The notes under the pieces are model-generated. The model had not been told where the DNA came from, searched no databases, and saw only the letters and a list, made by a program, of their open reading frames with translations. Position numbers and translations under genes: made by a program. This document shows, piece by piece, positions 1-9,885 of a stretch of 64,000 nt of DNA; position 1 is the first letter of the stretch; each line of letters opens with the position of its first letter. Location: the NCBI GenBank assembly GCA_025890175.1, contig JANPYM010000002.1, forward strand, positions 1,564,091 to 1,628,090. The letters run 5' to 3'. The DNA is from Ciborinia camelliae (taxonomy: Eukaryota > Ascomycota > Leotiomycetes > Helotiales > Sclerotiniaceae).

Positions 1-2128
1 ATACCGTATCATATCATATCATATCAGAGAATCTTTTTGGCTTCGAGTTCGAGTTCGTGGCTTGTCTTGCGATGTGAAGATATACTTAACTTCTCTGTAC
101 TCTAGAAATCCAGATTGAAACCAAATGAGGATCGAATAAAGTTTCGACTGTTTGAGACATTCCCACGGGTTGCGACTCCATGTATCAAAGAAACCCTGAG
201 AGTATTGCCTTTTAATTAAATTCCCCTTGACCTTTGGAACCAATCAACCTGCCAAAAGTGCTGAGCGTTTATCGAGAATCCGTTTGGTGTAACGGTAACA
301 AACACTTCTGCGACTGTTAAACTTATCACTCGTGGCATCCTAGCTCAACTGAAGCTACCTAGGTAACCCTCCAAGAAAAACCATTGAATGCACGCTGCCT
401 ATTCCTGCAAAAGACACTTGTAAGATTCCATGATATGAGACAAAAGACTGGAAGGAACACTGTCCAATATATATTATCGAGATGAACAATCTGAAATGGT
501 CCCGACAAACGATATTCCATACTCCATACGCGGAATAATTATTCCCACCGCAGGACCAATAGAAGCAAGCGTCAAAGAAATAATTCCTCGAAGGGTATTA
601 CAAAAGCGAAGAAACGAGAAATGTGTACGATGGATCTCTTTATTATCCGAATTAGGACGAATCGGAGAGGAAACCAACTTTTCTTCTGTCAAGTTTCCGA
701 GAATCGATTAGTTTCACAACCTCGAGATATCATTATTGACGATCATTGGAGATTCTAGAGGCGTCGTTTGCCTTTGCCCTGCTTCAAGGGTCCAAGGATG
801 TCAAGGATATTTGAGAAGGCTGGTAAAATTACTGGTTAATGAGCGGGAGAAGAAGATGATAGGGTCGTGGATGCGTATATTAGAAGCAGGTATCCGATCA
901 GGTTCCATTGATTTGTTGTTTCCTTAAAAGGTAATGAGGAAATATTAGATTTTGTTTGATATATATATAATATAAAATAATATAATACAATACGAAAGAT
1001 TGAAGAGAGTAGAAAAACTTTGAAGTAGGTAGGTAGATCTTCTGGAGAGATGATCTCTGCATTAATCAACAATCTAGTACGAGGTCTATGAAAGTTCCCC
1101 AGATTATTGCAAATGGATACTACAGTGGGCAGATAGGTGGGCACTGGACATGACAATCAGGGGTATATTGATGGTAGATTTTTATTATTTGCCTTTACTC
1201 GGAAAGAAAAGAACGAAGGAAAAGAGAAAGGGAAAAGAAGGAAAGGGAGCATATTAATTATAATTGACAATTGGAAGTAATGGCCATATTCTGATTAGGT
1301 AGCAGTACTTAGGTTAGGTATCGATTAAATGATATCTTCCTAAGTATCTATCTACCTACCTTAGGTCCTCTTGTGCAATTCTCCTAGAACAACCTTGGAA
1401 CCTCCTGCCCGTGTACGTACACGGTTCAGACGGTACAGACGGTGTGGTCGGTACCTTAGATATCTGATAGATTCAACCTATAAAAGATGTTACCAAAATT
1501 CCACTCTATTATATCCAAATGATTTCCAAGGTTATTTCCTAAACTTGACTCCCATTTCACATCTACTCACATCTGCAAATACGCCACCTCCCCCACTTTT
1601 CAATATATCTATCTATCTTGTCTTGTCTTGTCTAATCGATCTAATCCAAGCTTATTATTCTGTTTGGTGCCTTTGACTATAGGTTCTGTAATATATACGG
1701 AGGAACCTTAACCTAGATACCTATATATACCTAACCTTACCTAGGCACTCCAAAGTTTTAAGTTTTTATATTGCTTTCTGGGGTTGAAGCAGGTCGGGGT
1801 TGCTTACTACATTATTCCAAGGTTTTCGATATTTTTGCATTATGCATTTCATTTTACATATATTATTTCAGTTGCAGACTTGCAGTGTTCGTAGCCCAGG
1901 TGTGTGCGTGCAAAGAAATCCCGCTACGTCTGCATGCTGCACGAACTAAATTAGCTTAAATGTATCTTATCGAGTATTAAACCAATGGAAATTCTTTATT
2001 CAAATTTGAAGTGAGAATCTTTCTCCACATCCACATACAATCCACACAATGTTCCAATCCCCAGTCCCCAAAGTAATTTACCCCCCCAAATTTCGAACAT
2101 TGAATTGAATAGGATTATTTAGGACTAC

Positions 2129-2179
2129 CAGTCAGTCAGTCAGTCAGTCAGTTCTACCAGTTCTACCAGTTCTACCAGT
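2129..2179. repeat. CAGT and TTCTACCAG tandem repeats
   Basis: About five to six copies of the 4-mer CAGT are followed directly by three copies of the 9-mer TTCTACCAG. It lies in the presumed promoter or leader of the downstream RNA-binding protein gene. Simple sequence, no coding potential. Confidence 0.9.
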
Positions 2180-2396
2180 TTTTAGTCTATCATCACAACC
2201 TTTTCCTCCCGTCAATACATCATCTTAAGATATCTCACTACACTACACACAAACTAAACTACACTTAAGTCACATCACTTCACTACTCGACACTAACAAC
2301 TACCATTACCCCTACCCTACCAACAAAAAAGAAAGACGTAAGAAAGAAATCCAGCCACTTCTTCATTCCATCTCATCAAAAAGGAGATCTCCAACC

Positions 2397-2449
2397 TCCA
2401 TACCATACCATACCATACCATACCATACCATACCATACCTACTACCTCC
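2397..2449. repeat. CCATA pentanucleotide microsatellite
   Basis: Roughly ten perfect copies of CCATA in tandem within the leader or promoter of the Whi3-type gene. Pentamer tracts of this kind change length readily between strains, so it would serve as a polymorphic marker. Confidence 0.92.
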
Positions 2450-3513
2450 CTAGTACTTACTTCTCTTACAAATTGTCGAGTCTCTCAATTCTTACAATTC
2501 TTCGTTCCTGGATACCCATTCTTTCTTCAAAAAGGACAAACCAGCCAACCCGTGGACTTCTTATCAATCAATCCACCCATCGCAATCGCAATACCCTTTT
2601 TACACTTTTACACTTTCATCTCAACTTTTTACAATAATTAAACCATACACGTGGAATCATCATCTATCATCTAATTCGAATCGCAAGAGATATTTCATCG
2701 GTCTAATAAAACCTGGTACAATACCATCAACTATTTCCAAGGAGTTTTGATACACTTTGATACACGCGCTTCATAATAAGAGTGGAAACCGACCTGCCTC
2801 GTTCGTTCGGTCGGTACATCGCACGGTCATCATTCATCGTCAGGTACCGCATATCTGACAAGTCAACTTGTACGAATCTTATTATTACAGTCGAGAGAGG
2901 CAGAGAGAGAGAGACAGGCAGAAAGAGAGATATTTCAAACAATACAGTTCCAATATTGTTACAAAGCAACCCAACCACACGACGACGCCTTCTTTCTTAC
3001 TTACTACCTACACCTACCTATCATCCTATCTATTGCGCATACTCCTATCGCCCCCCATACAATTGTGTGAAAGGGAATCAAATCATCCCACACTTCAATT
3101 TACCTCATACCAACCTATTTGCGCAAAGGCTTCCTTATCGTTACGATACCAACTCCCTTCACTCCACTCTTAATCTTATTTCGATAATCAACCTTCTCAC
3201 CCGCATCCGCCCCCTACCACTTGCTGACCTACCCGAACACCACACCACATAATCTTTGAGCGCGTCAAACCAACATTACGGTCGCAAAAGTATCCAAGCC
3301 TTTCGTGATCTTCTCACATATTCAATCAAAACTTATTGATTGTTCTGCAGAGCAACAGAGTAAAATATAATCGGAATATTATCAGATTTCGTTTCCGGCG
3401 CATCTTCTTTATTTGCGACATCTCAAGTTTCTCAACAATCACAGACTTCAATCTTCAATACTTCAATTCTTTCATTAGAAAATCACTATTTAGTACGACC
3501 CCATCCCCAGAGA

Positions 3514-3522
3514 ATGCCATGA
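3514..3522 (+). promoter_or_regulatory. Three-codon upstream reading frame overlapping the main start
   Basis: The bases ATGCCATGA form a minimal upstream reading frame (start, one proline codon, stop). Its TGA overlaps the ATG at 3519 that I take as the true start of the RNA-binding protein. Ribosomes starting at the first ATG would terminate exactly on the main start codon, an arrangement suited to leaky scanning or termination-reinitiation. The overlap is seen directly; the regulatory effect is inference. Confidence 0.5.
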
Positions 3523-5168
3523 ACGCTCCGGTGTTTGTCCCACAAGGCCAGGCCTTTCGTCAACCAAACGGCACTCAACAACCATATCAATCCTTATCAA
3601 TGGCTACGATGAATGCCTTCGCAGGAGATTCATCCTCGCAAAACAACTCACAGTCGGCTGGAGGCGCATCGTTTGCATCAGGACCATGTTCTGTTGTGAT
3701 CCGATGTTTACCATTGAATACCACTGAAGATGCACTACGATCAATGGTAGTTTGGTCCAAAGAATTCACTGAAGCTGAAGTTTTGTCGCAAGAGAAGTCC
3801 GAAGATGCAGGATTCCGATCTGCTGTTCTCCACTTCAAGTCTCATGCGGGCGCGCTCGAGGCCAAAAATATGCTTGATGGAAAACCAAATATCGCAAACG
3901 ATGCGAATATGATGGTGGAAATATTTTATGGAAGTCCCACTGCCTCTCGTCGATATACTGTCGATACGAACTCAAACCCTGGGCCATCTAGCTCCACTTC
4001 CTCCACGGCTTCTTCGGCCGGTCCGACCCCTCGACAACCGTCAAGATTTAATGGCCCCTTCACATCTGCACAAAGAGTTTCGCCTACAAACAACAATGGA
4101 AACTATGCAAATAATGAGTTGCCAAATCCCGAGTCGAGCGTTCACTATCAGAGCCTGTTCTCTCCGCAATCTCCAATTGGAAATCATCTCAATGATCGCA
4201 CGCGCATTACGGGGAAATCATTGATTAATAATGATTCTGTCGATGATGATGAAACAGGAGAACTTCTCAAAGACCCAGTGGCTTATGCCGAAAATGGTGC
4301 CGCTTCCATCCAAGGTCGTCGCCCAACCAATCCTCAGATTCCTATCAGTGCACGTATGGCAGGCTTATCTCTGGCGGGCAACAATGCTGCAGGTCCAGCT
4401 CCTATGTCTTCTTACAACCCCCAGCAGGCCATGCCATCCATGACACATGCAAACACCATGTCACCGGTATCTCTGGGTAATGGCGGTCCGCCTGTCAATT
4501 ACCAGCTTGGAAGTCAGCATTATCAACGCCACAACTTCCCACCTGTTAACCCTGCTGACCAAAACCCTCCATGCAATACTTTGTATGTTGGTAATCTTCC
4601 AATTGATACGTCTGAGGATGAGCTTAAAGCTATGTTCTCTAAGCAGCGTGGCTACAAACGCCTCTGTTTCCGGACTAAGCAAAATGGTCCAATGTGTTTT
4701 GTAGAATTTGAGGACGTTTCTTTTGCGACAAAAGCTCTCCATGAATTATACGGCCATCCTCTACACAACAGTATCAAGGGTGGAATTCGCTTGAGCTTTT
4801 CGAAGAATCCTCTGGGTGTTCGATCTGGTCAAGGAATGGTATCGCCGGGCCCCGCAAATGTGTCAGGTGGTATGCAGGGTATGAATGGTGCTATGATGGG
4901 CGGCGCGGGAGGAGCTTTCAGCACTGCGAATGGCCCTCCCCCTGGTCTTTCTGCTCCGCCCGGTTTGGGACCAGGCAGAATGGGCTATGCAGGTGTGATG
5001 ACTTCTGGCGCTATGGGCGGCAGTCAATATGCTGCCAATACATCATTTGGAGGGTCGAATAACTGGACTGGCCAAGGGTTTACGTCGGCAATGGCCGCCG
5101 GTGGCCCAACACCGATGATGAACGGTTCTAATGGTGGATTTCCTCCTGCATATATGATGGGACGATAG
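3519..5168 (+). CDS. whi3: Whi3-type RRM RNA-binding protein
   Basis: Intronless 549-residue protein. Whi3 proteins bind mRNAs such as G1-cyclin transcripts in the cytoplasm and control their localisation, cell-cycle entry and, in hyphae, nuclear asynchrony. An RRM-like N-terminal fold spans about residues 55-137 ([20 protein letters not shown] onward). A low-complexity middle follows, then a canonical C-terminal RRM at about 351-430 with RNP2 LYVGNL and RNP1 MCFVEFED, the hallmark placement for this family. The tail is Gly/Met/Ala-rich and prion-like, ending in AYMMGR. The frame stays open for 61 codons upstream without an ATG, so I start at the first in-frame ATG, which begins [11 protein letters not shown] three-codon upstream frame overlaps this start. 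The C-terminal RRM and the overall layout make the family call firm; target RNAs are unknown here. Confidence 0.88.
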   Translation: MNAPVFVPQGQAFRQPNGTQQPYQSLSMATMNAFAGDSSSQNNSQSAGGASFASGPCSVVIRCLPLNTTEDALRSMVVWSKEFTEAEVLSQEKSEDAGFRSAVLHFKSHAGALEAKNMLDGKPNIANDANMMVEIFYGSPTASRRYTVDTNSNPGPSSSTSSTASSAGPTPRQPSRFNGPFTSAQRVSPTNNNGNYANNELPNPESSVHYQSLFSPQSPIGNHLNDRTRITGKSLINNDSVDDDETGELLKDPVAYAENGAASIQGRRPTNPQIPISARMAGLSLAGNNAAGPAPMSSYNPQQAMPSMTHANTMSPVSLGNGGPPVNYQLGSQHYQRHNFPPVNPADQNPPCNTLYVGNLPIDTSEDELKAMFSKQRGYKRLCFRTKQNGPMCFVEFEDVSFATKALHELYGHPLHNSIKGGIRLSFSKNPLGVRSGQGMVSPGPANVSGGMQGMNGAMMGGAGGAFSTANGPPPGLSAPPGLGPGRMGYAGVMTSGAMGGSQYAANTSFGGSNNWTGQGFTSAMAAGGPTPMMNGSNGGFPPAYMMGR

Positions 5169-6546
5169 ACGAGGGAATCATCGACATGTAGTGAGAGTTG
5201 CGGGTATAACAACGTGTGGTATATCATTTCTGGGAGTTTTGTTTGCTATCATTCACTCTTTCAACCATCAAGTATGGTAGAGTGGTTTCTTTGATTTTAT
5301 CTTGTACTAGGGTTCATCAAGGGGAGTCGGACGGTGCTGCATCAGGTTGCATTTTTACATACTTTGTAGTGGGGTGTTCACGATCATAAGATTCCCCATA
5401 CGCGTTGTTGCAATTGTGGGAGTTGCAGCAAAAGCTGGAAAGCAGAGGGTGGCATTTGGCATGGTGTTTTTGATGGACTTTCTTTTTGACCCTGGTGTTT
5501 TTGCAATCATTTGTCGCATCTGGCGTACTTTTGCGACTTCAATGGCGCAAGCTGGCTGGCCTGCAAGAGTTCATGCTACCAAAGTATGATTTGAGTACTG
5601 CTACAATTAATCTGGGTAAACGGGATGGATCACATGCATAGCACGTTAAAGAGGGGATGGAAAAGGCGTCGGAACGTTTCGTCATTCATCTGGGCATCTA
5701 CATGAAAGGAAATCACTATGTAACGGATGGCATATCAAATTCGAGGCGATGTGTTTAGCTCGGCATATACTCGCAATCATGGGCGTTTCTGGCATTCAAG
5801 GAGTGGAATTTATTGCCGTTTCTTTAGATTTCCGTTACGAAGAGCAATCCTTACACGTGTTTTTAATTGTACGGTTTGCTTCCGAAGTAGGTTCTTGGTC
5901 TAAGAAAATATTGCATATTTATTTTATGATGATCATGAAGCCCTTGGCCTTCTCTACGTGAAGTAAATATTCGTGAAAGTATAAGACGAGAGTACTCAAT
6001 TATCTGACGTGAGTTGAACGTTTCTAAAGATGGCTTCAATTCAAACATCGGACGGTAGCCAAGACTTCTGCTGCCGCTTTAATATTGCAGAGTGCATACA
6101 TTTGATTTTGTTCATGTGATACAATGGAATATACCGGCGCTAATACATTTTCGCTTATTTTTTTTTCTCTGTGCTCAAGCTCTTCTACAGTTGAAAAGTA
6201 TTTTTTTTTCTTTTCCCATCAGCAAACATTCAACATACACGACATAATTGTCCTCCACCACACGCCATGGTCGGAGGACTCTTCAATTGATGGTAAGCTT
6301 CATCATTCCTTCAATTTCTCTTGCAATTCTTCTATGATGAACATCGTGTCGCCCCTATCTTACCAATGAGCTTATGCTCCCGTGGTGATTAACCTGTCTT
6401 AACCAAACGGACTTTCTGATACCTTTTGCAATATTCTTCGCATTCTTGAACCTTTTTAGGAGGATAGCAGATGCTAATTCTTTTGCAGATTTAGTGTAAT
6501 GATGATTTATTCATAATTGGGCTGGCGGCTCGACCCCACCCGCTCT

Positions 6547-6572
6547 CGCGCAACCAAGATCTTGGTTGCGCG
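6547..6572. repeat. Perfect 26-bp palindrome
   Basis: Each half reads CGCGCAACCAAGA and the two halves abut with no spacer, giving an AGATCT centre. Flanking bases at 6546 and 6573 break the symmetry. A perfect palindrome this long is unlikely by chance in DNA of this composition. It could be a recombination or transposon end, a dimeric factor site, or a cruciform-forming relic. It shares the core CAACCAAG with the inverted repeat about 100 bp downstream. Confidence 0.85.
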
Positions 6573-6672
6573 GCGTTCGGTTTGTTGTTGCTACAATATT
6601 TTCACAACATCTCCACGCAAAGGCGTATCAACTGTACGTTATTCCCTTTCTTCCTTCCCATTCTCCGACACT

Positions 6673-6777
6673 GGGTTCAACCAAGGTACAGTGATGAACA
6701 AAACATGTACTATCAAATACAGATCAACAATGACGAATAAACTGGTTCGATTACCTGATAGTACTTTGGTTGAACCC
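6673..6777. repeat. Imperfect inverted repeat with 22-nt arms
   Basis: The arm at 6673-6694 begins GGGTTCAACCAA. The arm at 6756-6777, read on the minus strand, begins with the same twelve bases. In total 18 of 22 positions match, with 61 bases between the arms. Transcribed, this would fold into a long hairpin. It resembles the footprint of a small non-autonomous inverted-repeat element or a hairpin RNA precursor, but no target-site duplication was established. Confidence 0.7.
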
Positions 6778-8386
6778 TTCTTCAACATCTATTGATACAA
6801 TTCCTCCAGCATTATACTGATATTGGGATTTATAGAACTTCTAGCACATCTTAGCATATATTCCTGAACATTATACAGATCAGGTAATTACATTTTTCTC
6901 TTTTTCAGATTGAAATGGACAATCATCCATTTGTCGATGATGCAAAAAACATTCCATGCTAAATCCGATAGACTTGTGTCTAATGCGGAAGACAACGTAG
7001 ACTTTTCATCTTTCACCTGAGGCACTCATGCTATCAGCATACTTCGTTTGATTTGATCCGCAAGTCATATGCTAATACATTCAATAGTGGTTACAATTAT
7101 CCGATTGATATTATGCGATCCTGTCTCGTATCTCTAGTGATTCAAACAAAAATATATTTCGCAGGAAATCGAAGACCATTACGAGTATTAGTAAGGAGTT
7201 CAAGTGAATATGAGCGGCCTTGGTCTGGTATGTTCCAGCACATGGTGTATTGTCACGGCAGGGAGCTCTACCGTGGATGAAAGCAAGTGCGTTGTGGTGG
7301 CTTTATCATAGTTTAATAAGTAGCAAATTGAAATCTTGGTTGGCAAATTTACAGTTCCTAATTTCTTCTGATATCTTGTCGTCCCTCTGCAGACAAGGTG
7401 AGCTGAAAAATATCGACACCTTTTTGCCTTGACCTATTCTTACCTACCTTGACTCTGTCTCTGAACCTGACAAAAAACCAATCACCACTGTTCAAGTACA
7501 AAGATTGTCGCCTTTTGCAAGCTTCGTCATGACCACTCACCGCAACTTAAATTATGGCGATGCTTCTACTGTACTTTAAGCTTCCTGGTCGACGTTTGAT
7601 AGCTCCTTGGTATGACTTTTTTTAAACCCCTACAGTAAGAGTTTGAGCCCTTCCATCACAGTTTGAGATTCCTTCAGGTTCGCATACCTTCCGGTTTGCG
7701 TTCGCGTTTGGGCTTGTTGCTGTTGAGTATTAACATAGAAAGAGGCATGAAAACCCGGTCCAAACACATACATATATACATCCGTATGGATTGCCAGGTC
7801 TGGAAAAACTCCAACTTAGCCAGGGTCGAGCGGAGGGGAAGGGAGAGGGAGAAGAAAGATCAAGGAAGTTGAGAGGAGAGCAGGAGATGGCGCTGTGGGT
7901 ATCAAAATACATGGTGAGAAGAATTTTTCAAGGGAGAGACCTGAGGATTTTTACACGGCTTGAATCAAAATCAATAAAGAACTTAAGACTTCTAGAGGTA
8001 GAAAGTTCCTATGCAATATGTCACTTCTAATATGTAGATAGTCAAGTAATAGATAGCTGGAAAAAAAAACTTCATTATCATAATTACAAAAATGTCTATC
8101 GGTATATCACTATATAAACCCAAACTCTCGTCTCAATTTTCGCATTTCTCTGCTTCCATTTGCCCCGCTCTTCTTCTTGCCATAATAGGTGAAGTATCCG
8201 TTCATTCTCATGTCTTTCCTTCCGTGCATCCATCCCTCCTCCAGATTACACCTGACGCCCTCCCAGTTCCTTTTTAAACCAATGTGGAAGTGTGGATATA
8301 TATGATTAAGTTCCATCTTTCCTTTGCGTTACTCCTTATCCAAGACGCAGCCTCGACCCATTTTGCTCTCAATCTCCATCTCAATC

Positions 8387-9496
8387 TTAATCCTGACTCG
8401 TGCTAAAGTAATACTCGTCCCACAACCACAAATAATCTTCCACCACACCCCCAATCAAACTCGGCAAGCGGTTGCTCGTCCTATGTAACCACCCTTTGGT
8501 AACATTCTCGTAAAACGCACCTCGCAAGGCCCACCATCCCATGGCCCATCCCCGTTTATTCCACTGTTCTTTTTCCAAAGGAGTCGTCCTGTAATTCTCG
8601 CTGCGGAGTTGGCGCGCGGCATATTCGATACTGAGGCCTATCGCCCATGGCTTCCAGGACTTGGGATTCTTGCGGTAGTGGCAGAGGGCGATGGCGTAAA
8701 TGACGGGTTGGAGAATGTGCATGTATTCTGCGTATTGGGAGGGCAGGGTAAGGGGGTTGAGAAGCGAGATGGGCGCTTTGATGTCATCTGCGACGAGGAC
8801 TTTGGAGAGGAGGTAGTTTGAGATGTCGCTTGGGTTGGGCAGGGTTGGCAGTGTGAGGCCGGTTCTTTTCAATTTGTATTCTTTTCCTTCTCGGCTCTTG
8901 CGGAGTTTCTCTTCTTCTCGCATCGCTGCCGAATCGTCCGTGTCGAGCCAAGGGGGTATTTCCTCGGTTTCCGAAAGTGATTCTTCGGGTATGACATCAC
9001 GTTCGGGGAGGGGTGGTGTAACGAGTGGGCGTCCCTTGGTAATTCTTAATAGGAGCAGTTTACAAACTGCCTTGATAAATTCTAGAAATACTACCACTCT
9101 CCATCTAATCTTCTCCCCCTTCCTCTTCGCCATCATCTCCCATAATAACTCGGTATACTGTATCATACTCAGCATCATTGCGATCCTTCTGTACATGAGG
9201 TTTCCCTTGACCCAGTACTTGGTATATCGATTATGCGCATTTTGTCTGGGCATACCAGGGAGTTTGGAAAGGGCGCGGGAGAGAAGTGTATCATGGTAGA
9301 GGGAAAGTAGCTGGATAGAAGAATGTAGAGATTCGGATGCGAGCTCGGCATCGCGGAAGCGGCCGGGAATTATATAAGTTAGAGAGCGTAAGGCGGATTC
9401 GATTTGGGTAACGGAAGATTGGTTTTTGAGGATAAAGTCGGAGTAGAGGTGTAGCGCGTTGGGGATCTTCTCCCGCACGCTTTTTAGGGAGTCCAT
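8387..9496 (-). CDS. pex16: Peroxisomal biogenesis membrane protein Pex16
   Basis: Intronless 369-residue protein. Pex16 is an integral peroxisomal membrane protein that helps insert peroxisomal membrane proteins (with Pex3 and Pex19) and affects peroxisome formation and division. Family signatures visible are the N-terminal segment YSDFILKNQSSVTQIESALR, the stretch LTYIIPGRFRDAELASES, the conserved SLYHDTLL segment, and a C-terminus ending WLWDEYYFSTSQD. A hydrophobic segment around residues 140-150 follows a tract of charged residues. The open frame extends 50 codons further upstream but without an ATG, so the start is the ATG at 9496 (MDSLKSVREKIPNAL), which also matches where the family's homology begins. 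The gene is divergent from the F-box gene 389 bp away. Confidence in the family is high. Confidence 0.9.
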   Translation of the reverse strand: MDSLKSVREKIPNALHLYSDFILKNQSSVTQIESALRSLTYIIPGRFRDAELASESLHSSIQLLSLYHDTLLSRALSKLPGMPRQNAHNRYTKYWVKGNLMYRRIAMMLSMIQYTELLWEMMAKRKGEKIRWRVVVFLEFIKAVCKLLLLRITKGRPLVTPPLPERDVIPEESLSETEEIPPWLDTDDSAAMREEEKLRKSREGKEYKLKRTGLTLPTLPNPSDISNYLLSKVLVADDIKAPISLLNPLTLPSQYAEYMHILQPVIYAIALCHYRKNPKSWKPWAIGLSIEYAARQLRSENYRTTPLEKEQWNKRGWAMGWWALRGAFYENVTKGWLHRTSNRLPSLIGGVVEDYLWLWDEYYFSTSQD

Positions 9497-9885
9497 GATG
9501 ATGATGCACTCATGGGATGTGTTGAGTATTATGAGCGAAGGATGACTATGGAGAGAGAGAAGACGGGATGCAGTTGTTGGTCGTGAATGAAGGTTGAATT
9601 TGGATATGGCGTCCCAAAGGGGGGCTGGAGGTTGATCTAATTTCAATTCTCAGCCTCGGCCTCAGATTGGACACGCACGTGAATTTGAGTGGTGGGTCGG
9701 CGATAAGCTAGCTTCCGCTTCCGCGTTACGTCTAATAATCCCTGTTAATCAAAATCGATAAGGCGAGGCGAGGCGCAAGGCGACAGGCGAATTTCGAGAT
9801 AGAGTTGAAGCTAGCCGGAGCAGACAGACGTTATACCACTTTCTCATAGATATTCTTTTCTTGATTAAACTTAAAACAATACATC
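9497..9885. promoter_or_regulatory. Shared divergent promoter of pex16 and the F-box gene
   Basis: Only 389 bp separate the two start codons, so both promoters and leaders must lie here. GC-rich patches occur near 9640-9730 and 9755-9800 (repeated GGCGAGGCGAGG-like words), and an AT-rich leader precedes 9886. No TATA box is convincing. Co-regulation is possible but not shown. Confidence 0.55.

Larger units (their letters stand above)
1..3518. other. Intergenic DNA and long 5' leader of the Whi3-type gene
   Basis: No protein gene is supported here: the open frames are short and unrelated to any family I recognise. From about 2000 onward the plus strand is rich in C, T and A with little G, the composition typical of a long fungal promoter and 5' untranslated leader, and it runs into the start codon at 3519. 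It holds several simple repeats (2129-2179 and 2397-2449) and an AG-rich patch near 2890-2935. The transcription start cannot be placed from sequence. A leader intron is possible but I could not choose one. Confidence 0.6.
5169..8386. other. Intergenic region with inverted repeats
   Basis: About 3.2 kb between the Whi3-type gene and the 3' end of pex16. The first few hundred bases are presumably the 3' untranslated region of the former. No open frame here resembles a protein. The notable content is a 26-bp perfect palindrome at 6547-6572 and a pair of inverted 22-mers at 6673-6694 and 6756-6777. A short AG-rich run lies near 7830-7890. Confidence 0.65.

Noticed and set aside
2397..2449. CCATA repeats considered as a CRISPR-like array
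   Set aside because: No spacers; it is a simple pentamer microsatellite in a eukaryotic genome.
9497..9646. Longer Pex16 N-terminus (50 extra residues)
   Set aside because: The extension starts at a non-ATG codon and family homology begins at the ATG at 9496.
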